Below are positions 17,402 through 26,762 of a DNA stretch of 64,000 bases, piece after piece. Each line of letters opens with the position of its first letter. The stretch's first letter is position 1. The position numbers and the translations under genes are program-made. The notes under the pieces were generated by a model. That model had not been told where the DNA came from and did no database searches. It saw only the letters and a list, made by a program, of their open reading frames with translations. Origin of the DNA: Polynucleobacter rarus (lineage in GTDB: Bacteria; Pseudomonadota; Gammaproteobacteria; Burkholderiales; Burkholderiaceae); assembly GCF_003072505.1 (NCBI RefSeq), contig NZ_NTGB01000001.1, positions 1,278,659 to 1,342,658 of the forward strand, written 5' to 3'.

Positions 17402-18829
17402 ATGAGCAGCATTAACTACAACGAAAAAATTCCTAATAATGTGAATTTAAGTGAAGATCGCACCTTACAACGTGCGCTGGAACAATGGCAACCCAATTAC
17501 ATCAATTGGTGGAACGACATGGGACCAGATCACTCTGGTAACTTTGATGTGTATTTAAGAACTGCTGTTAGCGTCGACCCTCAGGGTTGGGCTCAGTTTG
17601 GCCATGTCAAAATGCCTGATTATCGTTGGGGTATTTTCTTAAATCCTGGTGACGCTGACAGAAAAATTCACTTCGGCGATCATAAAGGTGAAAAAGTTTG
17701 GCAAGATGTTCCTGGTGAATACCGCGCAAATTTGAGAAGAATTATTGTGACTCAAGGTGATACTGAACCAGCTTCTGTAGAACAACAGCGTCACTTGGGT
17801 TTAACTGCACCAAGCCAATATGATTTGCGTAATTTATTCCAAATTAACGTCGAAGAAGGACGTCATTTATGGGCTATGGTGTACTTGTTACACAAATATT
17901 TTGGTCGTGATGGGCGTGAAGAAGGCGAAGCATTATTACAACGTAGAAGCGGTCAAGAAGATAACCCAAGAATTTTAGAAGCATTTAATGAGGAAACTCC
18001 TGATTGGCTCAGCTTCTTTATGTTCACCTATTTTACAGATCGCGATGGTAAATTTCAGTTATGCGCTTTAGCTGAGTCAAGTTTCGATCCGCTTGCACGC
18101 ACAACAAAATTTATGCTGACGGAAGAAGCGCACCATATGTTTGTTGGGGAAAGTGGTATTTCACGCGTAATTAACCGTACTTGCCAAGTAATGAATGAAT
18201 TAAAAACTGATGATCCAGTGAAGCTTCGTGCAGCAGGAGTAATCGATTTGCAAACCATTCAACGTTATCTCAACTTCCATTTCAGTGTAACCATTGACTT
18301 GTTTGGAGCCGATGAATCTAGTAATGCCGCAACTTTCTATTCAACTGGCTTAAAAGGTCGTTACGAAGAAGGCAAGCGTATGGATGACCATAGCCTCAAA
18401 AATGATTCATACAGAATTTTGCATGCAAGTAATGGCAACCTAGTCGAAAAAGAAGTACCGTTGTTAAACGCCTTAAATGAAGTTCTACGTGACGACTATA
18501 TTAAAGATAGCGTTGGTGGTATTGAGCGTTGGAATAAAGTGATTGAAAAAGCAGGTATTCCATTCCGTTTGAAAGTTCCTCATAAAGCATTCCATAGAAA
18601 TATTGGTGCCCTCTCAGGCATTAAGGTTTCACCCGCAGGTCAAATGATTTCTGAAAACGAATGGCAAGCACGTAAAAACGAGTGGTTACCAACCCCCGAA
18701 GATCGCGCATTTGTAGCAAGCTTAATGGGTCGCTGTGTTGAACCTGGTAAATTTGCAAACTGGATTGCTCCACCTGTAATGGGCGTAAATCGTCAACCCG
18801 TTGACTTTGAATATGTGCGTTTTAATTAA
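17402..18829 (+). CDS. boxB: Benzoyl-CoA 2,3-epoxidase, oxygenase subunit
   Basis: BoxB is the diiron monooxygenase that adds one oxygen atom to benzoyl-CoA to give the 2,3-epoxide, using electrons delivered by BoxA. Length 475 matches the family (473-475). Iron ligands are visible in NVEEGRHLWAMV near residues 149-160 and in LTEEAHHMFVGE near 239-250, with a further Glu earlier. A ribosome binding site (CGGAGAT) lies just before the ATG, 32 bases after boxC. A strong terminator follows directly, so boxC and boxB form a unit distinct from boxA. Confidence 0.95.
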   Translation: MSSINYNEKIPNNVNLSEDRTLQRALEQWQPNYINWWNDMGPDHSGNFDVYLRTAVSVDPQGWAQFGHVKMPDYRWGIFLNPGDADRKIHFGDHKGEKVWQDVPGEYRANLRRIIVTQGDTEPASVEQQRHLGLTAPSQYDLRNLFQINVEEGRHLWAMVYLLHKYFGRDGREEGEALLQRRSGQEDNPRILEAFNEETPDWLSFFMFTYFTDRDGKFQLCALAESSFDPLARTTKFMLTEEAHHMFVGESGISRVINRTCQVMNELKTDDPVKLRAAGVIDLQTIQRYLNFHFSVTIDLFGADESSNAATFYSTGLKGRYEEGKRMDDHSLKNDSYRILHASNGNLVEKEVPLLNALNEVLRDDYIKDSVGGIERWNKVIEKAGIPFRLKVPHKAFHRNIGALSGIKVSPAGQMISENEWQARKNEWLPTPEDRAFVASLMGRCVEPGKFANWIAPPVMGVNRQPVDFEYVRFN

Positions 18830-18840
18830 CGTTTCATAAA

Positions 18841-18868
18841 AAAGAGAGCACTAGAGGTGCTCTCTTTT
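18841..18868 (+). terminator. Intrinsic terminator between boxB and boxA
   Basis: An 11-base-pair perfect stem (18841-18851 with 18857-18867) encloses the loop TAGAG and ends in TTTT. The outer stem is A/T and the core is GAGAGCAC. It begins 12 bases after the boxB stop codon. Read-through or a separate promoter in 18869-18914 must serve boxA. Confidence 0.85.
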
Positions 18869-18914
18869 AGAATGTAAACATACTTTATTAATTTTATTAA
18901 AAACAACTTTACTT

Positions 18915-20201
18915 ATGTCCACAGAAATCATCGACCAACACCTGATTGATCCCGAAATTTGTATTCGTTGCAACACTTGTGAGGCAACCTGTCCAGTCGG
19001 CGCAATCACGCATGACTCCAGAAACTACGTAGTGGATGCGGACATTTGTAATCTGTGTATGGCATGCGTGCCACCATGCCCAACGGGTTCAATCGATAAC
19101 TGGCGAAAAATTCCTAAAGCAAGAGCGTATAGCATCGAAGAGCAACTCGTTTGGGATGAACTCCCAGAAACCTTATCAGAAGATGCCTTATTGGACTTGG
19201 ATTCTTCAGAATCAACATTATCCAATTCATCAGTATCCATGGAACAAAAAGAGAGTTCCGCTGATCAAAGCAAAAATACATCTCAACAGCATATTAAACC
19301 GGCTCATTTCGGTTCCACTATTCCACCATGGTCTGCAGCCCATCCCTATGTCAATTTATATGGACCAAAATCTGCGATAAAAACCGTAAAAGCGACCGTC
19401 GTAGGTAATTTTAGAGTTACTGAAGTTGGTTCCGATTACGATACACATCATATTGTTTTAGATTTTAATGACACACCATTCCCGGTTTTAGAGGGCCAAT
19501 CGATTGGTATTATCCCTCCAGGCACAGATGCTCAAGGAAAACCCCATCATGCCCGACAATATTCCATTGCAAGTCCTCGAAATGGTGAAAGACCCGGATA
19601 TAACAACCTATCTTTAACGATTAAACGCGTCTTAGAAGATCATTCTGGCAATCCTGTTAAAGGCGTTGCTTCCAATTTCATGTGTGATTCAAAAATTGGT
19701 GATGAAGTAGAAGTAATTGGACCATTTGGTGCGAGTTTCTTAATGCCGAATCATCCTGAATCCAATATCATTATGATCTGCACTGGTACAGGTAGTGCTC
19801 CAATGAGAGCAATGACGGAATGGCGCAGAAGATTAACTCAATCTGGTAAATTTAAAAATGGTCAACTGATGCTATTTTTCGGTGCTAGAACTCAATCTGA
19901 GCTCCCCTATTTTGGCCCCTTACAAAATTTACCAAAAGACTTTATAGATATTAATTTAGCTTTTTCTAGAACTCCTAATGAGCCTAAAAAATATGTCCAA
20001 GATGCGATGATAGAAAGGGCTAAGGATGTAGCATCACTGCTTAAAAACCCGAATACCTATGTTTATGTTTGTGGTCTTAAAGCGATGGAAGATGGCGTTA
20101 TGAAGGCTTTAGAGGAAATTATCGAAAAGGATGGATTAAACTGGAACGAATTCGGTAATCAACTCAAATCTACAGGTCGATTACATTTAGAAACTTATTA
20201 G
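18915..20201 (+). CDS. boxA: Benzoyl-CoA oxygenase reductase component
   Basis: BoxA passes electrons from NADPH through FAD and iron-sulfur clusters to BoxB. Two [4Fe-4S] motifs lie at the N terminus: Cys16, Cys19, Cys22, Cys26 and Cys45, Cys48, Cys51, Cys55. An acidic, low-complexity linker covers about 80-130. A ferredoxin-NADP reductase module follows, with RQYSIASPR for FAD binding, [13 protein letters not shown] for pyridine nucleotide binding and the terminal GRLHLETY. Length 428 fits. The order boxC, boxB, boxA is reversed relative to some described clusters in naming only. Confidence 0.94.
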   Translation: MSTEIIDQHLIDPEICIRCNTCEATCPVGAITHDSRNYVVDADICNLCMACVPPCPTGSIDNWRKIPKARAYSIEEQLVWDELPETLSEDALLDLDSSESTLSNSSVSMEQKESSADQSKNTSQQHIKPAHFGSTIPPWSAAHPYVNLYGPKSAIKTVKATVVGNFRVTEVGSDYDTHHIVLDFNDTPFPVLEGQSIGIIPPGTDAQGKPHHARQYSIASPRNGERPGYNNLSLTIKRVLEDHSGNPVKGVASNFMCDSKIGDEVEVIGPFGASFLMPNHPESNIIMICTGTGSAPMRAMTEWRRRLTQSGKFKNGQLMLFFGARTQSELPYFGPLQNLPKDFIDINLAFSRTPNEPKKYVQDAMIERAKDVASLLKNPNTYVYVCGLKAMEDGVMKALEEIIEKDGLNWNEFGNQLKSTGRLHLETY

Positions 20202-20243
20202 TCCCAACCAAGCTTTAAAAAGCGGGTTCCTTTGAAAAATACG

Positions 20244-21041
20244 ATGAAAAAATACACTACTTTAATTCTAAAAGACAGAGCACCGGGAGTGCTCGAAATT
20301 GAGATGTCCCGTCCCGAGGTTTTTAATGCCTTTGACGAAACAATGATTGTAGAAATGAAAGAGGCATTCGCATTCGCAAATAACTCAGCAGAAATTCGTG
20401 TGATTGTTTTATCCGGCACAGGCAAACATTTTAGTGCTGGCGCAGATCTTCAGTGGATGAAAAGAGCGAGCACTGCTTCTGAGGAATGGAACCTCGAGGA
20501 TGCACGCAAATTCGCAAAGATGTTAAGTTGCATTGATCAATCGGCAAAACCGGTAGTTGCACGTATTCAAGGAGCCGCTCTTGGTGGGGGATTTGGCTTA
20601 GCTTGTGTGTGTGATATTGCGATTGCGGCTGAACAAGCAAGTTTTGCCATTAGTGAGGCTAAATTTGGTATCCTGCCATCTGCTATCGGACCCTACGTAA
20701 TTAATACTATAGGTAAACGTCAAGCAAGAAGACTCGCTCTGACTACCATGAAAATTTCCGCTAATGATGCTCTCAAAATCAACTTAGTTCACGAAGTAAC
20801 CACCTTAGATCAATTAGATGCGGTAGTCGATCAGAATGTAACTATGTTGCTAGCTAGTAGCCCAAATGCCATCAAAGAAATCAAGCAATTATTTGGCCAG
20901 TTAGCACACGGTCCAGTAACGCCTGAAGTGATTGAACTCACTGCCAAAACAATTAGTCGTGTCAGAGGTACTGAAGAGGCAAAGGAGGGATTTGATGCCT
21001 TCTTAAATAAACGACCAGCAAATTGGATTCCAAAGCCATGA
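20244..21041 (+). CDS. Enoyl-CoA hydratase/isomerase
   Basis: This crotonase-family enzyme probably acts on the unsaturated adipyl-CoA chain made by the box pathway. The oxyanion and CoA-binding motifs are SGTGKHFSAGADLQWMK and IQGAALGGGFGLACVCD; the active-site region AKFGILPSAIGPYV keeps Glu at SEAKFG. I start it at the ATG at 20244; an in-frame TTG at 20232 would add four residues, and neither has a clear ribosome binding site. It overlaps the next gene by 4 bases (ATGA). Likely role: hydration or isomerisation of 3,4-dehydroadipyl-CoA. Confidence 0.85.
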   Translation: MKKYTTLILKDRAPGVLEIEMSRPEVFNAFDETMIVEMKEAFAFANNSAEIRVIVLSGTGKHFSAGADLQWMKRASTASEEWNLEDARKFAKMLSCIDQSAKPVVARIQGAALGGGFGLACVCDIAIAAEQASFAISEAKFGILPSAIGPYVINTIGKRQARRLALTTMKISANDALKINLVHEVTTLDQLDAVVDQNVTMLLASSPNAIKEIKQLFGQLAHGPVTPEVIELTAKTISRVRGTEEAKEGFDAFLNKRPANWIPKP

Positions 21042-22543
21042 TTGAAATATCCAATGGAAAAATCTTAGTCATTGGTGCTGGCATTATGGGCACAGGTATT
21101 GCACAAGTCGCAGCGCAAGCGGGTCATCAAGTTGCTTTGTTTGATGCCAAGGATGGAGCAAATACAAAAGCAATTGAATCTTTAAGCAAAAGCCTTGAGA
21201 ACTTAGTCTCTCGAGGTAAGATGTCCGCTGAAAAAATGCAACACACCTTACAAAATATTCAGCCAATTGACCATTTATCCAAGGCACAAGATGCCATCTT
21301 AGTCATCGAAGCCATCGTTGAAAAACTAGAGGTGAAGAGAGCCCTTTTTCAAGAGTTAGAGTCCGTGGTGAGCAAAGATTGCATTTTAGCGACGAATACC
21401 TCCTCTATCTCAGTAACCGCTATTGCCAACGGTATGCAACACCCACAAAGACTTGTTGGTATGCATTTTTTCAATCCAGTACCTGTCATGAAGTTGGTTG
21501 AAGTCGTCAGCGGTTTACAAACCGATCCTGCCATAGCAAACGCCATTTTTGGTCTCGCACAAGCTTGGTCAAAAGTACCCGTGCATACCAAATCCACACC
21601 AGGATTTATTGTGAATCGTATCGCGCGCCCCTTTTATGCTGAGGCCCTTAGCCTGTTACAAGAGCAAGTCGCTAGTCCTTTTGAGATTGATAGTTGTTTA
21701 AAGTCAGCAGGCTTTAAGATGGGTCCTTGTGAACTGATGGATCTAATTGGACATGATACGAACTTTTCTGTCACCTCCAGTGTTTATGAAGCGAATTTTT
21801 TCGATAAGCGCTTCACACCTTCATTAGTTCAAAAAGAATTAGTGGACGGTGGGCTGTTCGGCAGAAAATCTGGTAAAGGTTTTTACGATTATTCAAGCGA
21901 TGCAGTCAAGCCTAACATCGTTACGCCAGATCCAAAGCCACTCCCCTCTAAAGTAAAAGTGGTACTACATGGTGCTCAACCATTAATTAGTTTCTTCAGT
22001 GAGCAATTAGAGGCCATCAATTTAAAATTTGAATTCGATGAAGAAAGTGATTGGTCAGGAATTTCTTATAACCAAATTGAAATTCGCATCACAGATGGAT
22101 TGATGGCTACAGAAATGGACCATAACGCGGTGCTCCTTGATCAATCCTTTGCACCTTACGCAGGGATGCATCTAGCATGGACTCATTCCACAACTGCCTC
22201 TAAAGAATTAATGAAATCTGTTGAAAATTTCTTAATTAATTTAGGAATTCAGCCTATCAAGGTGATTGACTCACCAGGTCTCATCGTTGCGAGAACGATT
22301 GCTATGTTAATTAACGAAGCATGTGACGCTGTCAATCAGGGTGTTTGTACTGAAGAAGCAGTGAATCAAGCGATGCGCCTTGGGGTTAATTATCCTCAGG
22401 GTCCATTCGATTGGTTAGAACAATGGTCGGCGGCGGATGTTGCCTTTTTATTAGATAGCATGGATGATTTTTATCGCGGTGAAAGATATCGCGTAAGTCC
22501 AATGCTACGAAGAAAATCTTGTGAGGATTTACTGAATGAGTGA
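21038..22543 (+). CDS. 3-hydroxyacyl-CoA dehydrogenase, two-domain (PaaC/PaaH-like)
   Basis: This NAD-dependent enzyme should oxidise 3-hydroxyadipyl-CoA to 3-oxoadipyl-CoA. The Rossmann motif is VIGAGIMGTGIAQVAAQAG, the HxFNPVP sequence (GMHFFNPVPVMKLVE) contains the catalytic His, and the central C-terminal domain has GFIVNRIARPFY and GPCELMDLIGHD. A second C-terminal domain follows (PGLIVARTIAMLINEA), so the architecture is the roughly 500-residue type seen in phenylacetate clusters. I start at the ATG (21038) that overlaps the preceding stop; a TTG at 21023 is possible. It overlaps the next gene by 8 bases. Confidence 0.9.
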   Translation: MIEISNGKILVIGAGIMGTGIAQVAAQAGHQVALFDAKDGANTKAIESLSKSLENLVSRGKMSAEKMQHTLQNIQPIDHLSKAQDAILVIEAIVEKLEVKRALFQELESVVSKDCILATNTSSISVTAIANGMQHPQRLVGMHFFNPVPVMKLVEVVSGLQTDPAIANAIFGLAQAWSKVPVHTKSTPGFIVNRIARPFYAEALSLLQEQVASPFEIDSCLKSAGFKMGPCELMDLIGHDTNFSVTSSVYEANFFDKRFTPSLVQKELVDGGLFGRKSGKGFYDYSSDAVKPNIVTPDPKPLPSKVKVVLHGAQPLISFFSEQLEAINLKFEFDEESDWSGISYNQIEIRITDGLMATEMDHNAVLLDQSFAPYAGMHLAWTHSTTASKELMKSVENFLINLGIQPIKVIDSPGLIVARTIAMLINEACDAVNQGVCTEEAVNQAMRLGVNYPQGPFDWLEQWSAADVAFLLDSMDDFYRGERYRVSPMLRRKSCEDLLNE

Positions 22544-23342
22544 AATTTTAGAAATTTGCCCTAATTTACGAGCAGAAATTTTACCCAATGGGGTTGCTGA
22601 ATTAATTATTGGTCCAGTTGGTGGTATGCCTATGACCGATGAGGTGATGCACGCCGCTTTAGGAACGGTATTTACGAAACTCAACCAACATCCATCAGTT
22701 CGTGCAATTCTGATTCGTAGTGAAGGTAAGGGATTTTGTGCTGGGGGATCTTTCTCGGTAGTAGAAGAAATGATCAACTCTCAAGATGCTAGACTTCGGG
22801 TTCTAAGAGAAGCAAGAGAACTAGTACAGAGCATGATTGATTGTGACGTACCCATTATTTCAGCTATCAACGGTGCAGCGGTTGGTGCTGGGGCAGCTTT
22901 AGCATTACTTGCCGATATTTCAATTGCTGGTACTAAAGCGAAAATTATTGATGGTCATACCAAATTAGGTGTAACTGCCGGGGACCATGCAGCAGTCATT
23001 TGGCCGCTACTTTGTGGGATGGCAAAAGCGAAATATCACTTATTGATGTGTAATACGATTGACGGTGTAGAAGCTGAACGGATTGGACTCGTGAGCCTTG
23101 CGGTTCCTGATGAAGAGTTACTAAGTAAAGCCCGGGAAATCGCCACTACTTTAGCTAGTGGTAGCCCTTCTGCTTTAGCCTTTACTAAGCGCTCTCTCAA
23201 TCATTGGTTAAGAGCAGCTTGGCCCGCTTTTGAACACTCTTTAACCCTCGAAATCCTTGGCTTTGCTGGGAATGATGCGAAAATAGGCCTCAAAGCTATT
23301 CAAGAAAAAAGAGCGCCAGAATTTAGTAAAGTAAAAATTTAA
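22536..23342 (+). CDS. Enoyl-CoA hydratase/isomerase, second copy
   Basis: This is a second crotonase-family protein, clearly different from the one at 20244. Motifs are RSEGKGFCAGGSFSVVEE and INGAAVGAGAALALLAD (oxyanion hole), then KLGVTAGDHAAVIWPLL. The first catalytic Glu position is occupied differently from the first copy. Such KLGVTAGDH proteins are common beside aromatic-acid pathways in Burkholderiales. It lies within a run of overlapping genes, overlapping the dehydrogenase by 8 bases and the MaoC-like gene by 1. Its exact step, hydration or double-bond shift, is unknown. Confidence 0.83.
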   Translation: MSEILEICPNLRAEILPNGVAELIIGPVGGMPMTDEVMHAALGTVFTKLNQHPSVRAILIRSEGKGFCAGGSFSVVEEMINSQDARLRVLREARELVQSMIDCDVPIISAINGAAVGAGAALALLADISIAGTKAKIIDGHTKLGVTAGDHAAVIWPLLCGMAKAKYHLLMCNTIDGVEAERIGLVSLAVPDEELLSKAREIATTLASGSPSALAFTKRSLNHWLRAAWPAFEHSLTLEILGFAGNDAKIGLKAIQEKRAPEFSKVKI

Positions 23343-23800
23343 TGAAATTTACTGACTTTCATAAAGACCAAGTTTTAAAAACCAGTGCTTATAAAGTGAC
23401 TGAAGAAGAAATTATTCAGTTTGCCAAGGCGTATGACCCGCAATGGTTTCATACAAATATTGAAGCCGCTAAAACGGGTCCTTTTCAAGGTCTTATTGGT
23501 AGTGGTTGGATGACTTGTGGCATTGCCATGCGTTTAGTTGCAAATGAAATCTTACAAGGATCAGAATCCAGTGGCTCACCAGGCTTGTCCTACTTACGTT
23601 GGCCAGCACCTGTCAGGCCTGATGATGAATTAATGGTTCAAACAACTGTACTCGACCACAGATACTCCACTAGCAAACCCCATGTAGGGATATTGAAATG
23701 GCGTTGGCAAGTATTTAATCAATCCCATATTGAAGTGTTGGACCTTGAGGCTATAAGTTTTTTTGATACCTCGATGAAAATTATTCCGCCTAGCGAATAA
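23342..23800 (+). CDS. MaoC-like (hotdog) dehydratase
   Basis: This 152-residue single hotdog-domain protein resembles MaoC-like (R)-specific enoyl-CoA hydratases. The hydratase-like motif is spread over AKAYDPQWFHTN (Asp and His positions) near residues 29-40 and GLIGSGWMTCGIAMRL near 53-68. It is the last gene of the rightward unit and shares one base with the gene before it. Two hydratases of another fold are already present, so this one may act on a different isomer or as a thioesterase-like accessory. It ends 23 bases from the convergent molybdenum hydroxylase gene with no terminator in between. Confidence 0.8.
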   Translation: MKFTDFHKDQVLKTSAYKVTEEEIIQFAKAYDPQWFHTNIEAAKTGPFQGLIGSGWMTCGIAMRLVANEILQGSESSGSPGLSYLRWPAPVRPDDELMVQTTVLDHRYSTSKPHVGILKWRWQVFNQSHIEVLDLEAISFFDTSMKIIPPSE

Positions 23801-23823
23801 TTCTCATCGAAGCTTTACGACTA

Positions 23824-26214
23824 TTAAATCGTTCCTAAGGCTTTTAGAATCTTCTCAGGCGTAAGTGGCTGATCAAAACTATGCACATTAAACGGCGCCA
23901 AAGCATCATTAATCGCATTGATCACTGCACCAGGTGCTCCTGCAGTACCTGCTTCACCAGCGCCCTTAGCACCCAGTAAAGAAGACTTGGTTGGAGTTTG
24001 TACGTGAGCTACTTCAATATCAGGCATCTCAGCAGCCATTGGTACTAAATAATCCGCCATGTTGCCGTTAATCATTTGACCCATGTCATCATAGAGGCAC
24101 TCTTCGAACAGCGCACCGCCAATCCCTTGAACGATCGCTCCACGCATTTGTTCATCAACTAACATTGGATTAATGACACGACCACAATCCTCAACGGCCC
24201 AATGTTTTAAGAGCTTCACGAAACCAGTATTGGTATCGACTTCAACATAGGAAGCCTGTACGCCATTGGTAAAGATGAATGGAAAATCTTTTTGCGAATA
24301 ATGCCTTGTTACCGTTAAATCCGCTTGGAGATCTTTAGGCAAGGTATCAGTTCTAAAATAGCCAACTCGACCAATTTCACTCAAGGGCAGTTTTTCAGCG
24401 TTCGTCATTCTATCAATGACTTTTCCTTGTTTCAAAGCTAGCGTAGAGGCTTCTACTTGAAGCATCGCTGCGGCAATTTTTAAAATATTTTCTTTTAAGG
24501 CAAGACCTGCGAGCAATACTGCTTCACCACCAATACCCGCGCCTCTCGAAGCCCAAGTTCCTCCACCATAAGGTGTAACGCTAGTATCACTGGTAACGAG
24601 TCGAACGTGCTCAATCGGCAAGCCAACCGCATCCGCTGCAATCTGTGCAAAGATCGCTTCATTTCCTTGCCCTTGTTCACCGACACTCACTGCCACAGAA
24701 ATTACGCCTGATGGATCTAAGCGAATCGTAGCACCATCTTGAGATGCGATTCTCGCACCTCCAACACCATAAAATGCAGGGCTTGGGTTCGTAAGTTCAA
24801 TCAAGGTTGCAATCCCAATACCACGGTAAATTCCCTGACTACGAAGTTCCTCTTGCTCTTTCCTTAGACTTGCATAATCCATCAGATCTTCAAGCTTTGC
24901 TAAACACTGCTCATGCGAGAGTACCTCAAGTTTGATACCTGACGCACCGGTATAAGGATAGGCATCATCAGGAATCACGTTTAGTTTTCTGATCTCTAAA
25001 GGGTCCATCTGTAATTTCATAGCAGCTAGATCTACAAGACCTTCAGTTACTGCGCAGGCGATAGGATGACCAACCCCACGATACTGACAGGTAGGCGTTT
25101 TATTCTGAAATACCACATTCAGATTGGCACGGTATTGGAGATGCTTGTAAGGACCACCCACTAAATTCACTACTTGATTACCTTCGATGGCACTAGTACG
25201 TGGGAACATCGAGTAAGGTCCGATACCAGTAAGGTCATCGATTTCAAAAGCTAAAATCTGGCCTTCCTTGCTAACCGCAATCTTGCCCTGGATAATGTGT
25301 TCCCTGGCATGAATATCACTGAGGTAGGATTCAAGACGATCGGCCACAAACTTAATTGGACGCTTGAGCAAAATTGACAATCCAACCGTTGCAAAATCAT
25401 CTGGATAAGCATGAACCTTAATACCAAATGAACCTCCGACATCATGACAAATCACGCGTACATCTGATTCCACTAAATCAAACTGACGACAATATAAATC
25501 TTGCATCATATGCGGCGCTTGAAAAGAGTGATACACAGTTAATCTGCCATCTGCACCAAAATCTGCGATTTGGCAACGAGGCTCTAAGGTCACGCCAGTG
25601 TGTCTTCCAAAACGAAACTCGGCCGATGCAACCACATCAGCTTTAGCAAACTGAGCATCAACATCACCCGTATCTAAGGAACGTTTAAAACAAATGTTAT
25701 CGCCTAACTCAGGATGAATAATGGTAGAGTTTGGATCCAGTGCAGCTTGCATATCTAGTAACGCAGGCAAATCCTCCCACTCTACTTCCACAAATGGCAA
25801 TGCGTCCTCAGCTTGTGCACGCGTCTTTGCTACCACTGCCACAACAGGCTCACCTTGCCAACATGCGCGATCAATGGCAAGTGGATATTGAGGTGCTGAT
25901 TTCATACCAGCCAAATGACTCAATGTAGCAACCCACGGTTTACAGATAGTAGCCAATTCATTACCGTCAACCACTGCAATCACGCCAGGCATCTTTAACG
26001 CGTGCTCCTTAATGATTTTTAAAATTTTCATATGAGCTACTGGCGAGCGCCAATAGACAACATGGGCCATTTTTGGCAAAGACATATCATCAATGTATTT
26101 ACCATTACCCTCAGTTAGCCTTTTAGCGCCATGGCGTGGTTCGCTCATGCCAATGTAACGCTGCTCACTGGTTACTGGACTTAATTGTTCTTTTATTTCA
26201 CTTGGTTTATTCAC
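23824..26214 (-). CDS. Molybdenum hydroxylase large subunit (xanthine dehydrogenase family, CoxL-like)
   Basis: This is the catalytic subunit, binding molybdenum-pterin cofactor and probably hydroxylating a carbon next to nitrogen in a heterocycle. The aldehyde oxidase/xanthine dehydrogenase start (RHGAKRLTEGNGKYIDDM), GGSFGIKVHAYPDD and GAKGAGEAGTAGAPGAV with the catalytic Glu near residue 755 are all present. The active-site loop reads CQYRGVGHP, not the AYRCSFR of true CO dehydrogenase, so CO oxidation is unlikely. Length 796 is normal. It is last of an operon of medium, small and large subunits, spaced 17 bases after the small-subunit gene. The substrate is unknown. Confidence 0.88.
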   Translation of the reverse strand: MNKPSEIKEQLSPVTSEQRYIGMSEPRHGAKRLTEGNGKYIDDMSLPKMAHVVYWRSPVAHMKILKIIKEHALKMPGVIAVVDGNELATICKPWVATLSHLAGMKSAPQYPLAIDRACWQGEPVVAVVAKTRAQAEDALPFVEVEWEDLPALLDMQAALDPNSTIIHPELGDNICFKRSLDTGDVDAQFAKADVVASAEFRFGRHTGVTLEPRCQIADFGADGRLTVYHSFQAPHMMQDLYCRQFDLVESDVRVICHDVGGSFGIKVHAYPDDFATVGLSILLKRPIKFVADRLESYLSDIHAREHIIQGKIAVSKEGQILAFEIDDLTGIGPYSMFPRTSAIEGNQVVNLVGGPYKHLQYRANLNVVFQNKTPTCQYRGVGHPIACAVTEGLVDLAAMKLQMDPLEIRKLNVIPDDAYPYTGASGIKLEVLSHEQCLAKLEDLMDYASLRKEQEELRSQGIYRGIGIATLIELTNPSPAFYGVGGARIASQDGATIRLDPSGVISVAVSVGEQGQGNEAIFAQIAADAVGLPIEHVRLVTSDTSVTPYGGGTWASRGAGIGGEAVLLAGLALKENILKIAAAMLQVEASTLALKQGKVIDRMTNAEKLPLSEIGRVGYFRTDTLPKDLQADLTVTRHYSQKDFPFIFTNGVQASYVEVDTNTGFVKLLKHWAVEDCGRVINPMLVDEQMRGAIVQGIGGALFEECLYDDMGQMINGNMADYLVPMAAEMPDIEVAHVQTPTKSSLLGAKGAGEAGTAGAPGAVINAINDALAPFNVHSFDQPLTPEKILKALGTI

Positions 26215-26231
26215 GATGATTCCTTATCCAT

Positions 26232-26726
26232 TCAAGACTGATGAACAACTTGAGCAAGTCGTTCTTCTAAGACAAAACAAATTGCATCAACAATAGCTTG
26301 ATAGCCAGTGCAACGACAGTAATTCCCTGAAATCCATTCACGCACTTCTTCCCTTGTTGCCGATGGTTTTTGTTCTATTAACTCAGCTGCAGCAAGAAGC
26401 ATTCCAGAAGTACAGAAGCCACATTGCAAAGCATTAAACTTTAAGAAAGCTTGTTGAAGATCTTTGTAGTTTCCAGTAGCTGTTAGCCCCTCAATCGTCT
26501 CAACCGTTCCTTGGTCAGCTTGAACAGCTAGCACTAAACAACCGCGTACAATTTTGCCGTTTAATTTCACAGTACAAGCGCCACAAGCCCCCTGCTCGCA
26601 ACCTAAGTGAGACCCAGTTAAAAATTGGTCATCACGTAAAAAATCAACTAAGTGTTGTCTTGGTTCAACTTCAGTTGTAATAACTTGACCATTTAAGGTC
26701 ATCCGAATTGTTGTTTTTTGTGACAT
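26232..26726 (-). CDS. Molybdenum hydroxylase small [2Fe-2S] subunit (CoxS-like)
   Basis: This subunit carries two [2Fe-2S] clusters that move electrons from the molybdenum centre to FAD. The plant-type ferredoxin motif CEQGACGAC with the fourth Cys in VRGCLV lies near residues 42-65. The C-terminal cluster has CGFCTSGM and NYCRCTGYQ near 103-145. All eight cysteines are visible. Length 164 is typical. It lies between the FAD-subunit and large-subunit genes. It starts at an ATG 36 bases after the FAD-subunit gene ends. Confidence 0.92.
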   Translation of the reverse strand: MSQKTTIRMTLNGQVITTEVEPRQHLVDFLRDDQFLTGSHLGCEQGACGACTVKLNGKIVRGCLVLAVQADQGTVETIEGLTATGNYKDLQQAFLKFNALQCGFCTSGMLLAAAELIEQKPSATREEVREWISGNYCRCTGYQAIVDAICFVLEERLAQVVHQS

Positions 26727-26762
26727 ATAAAATTTTCTAGGTTGAAATAGTTAAAGTATTGA

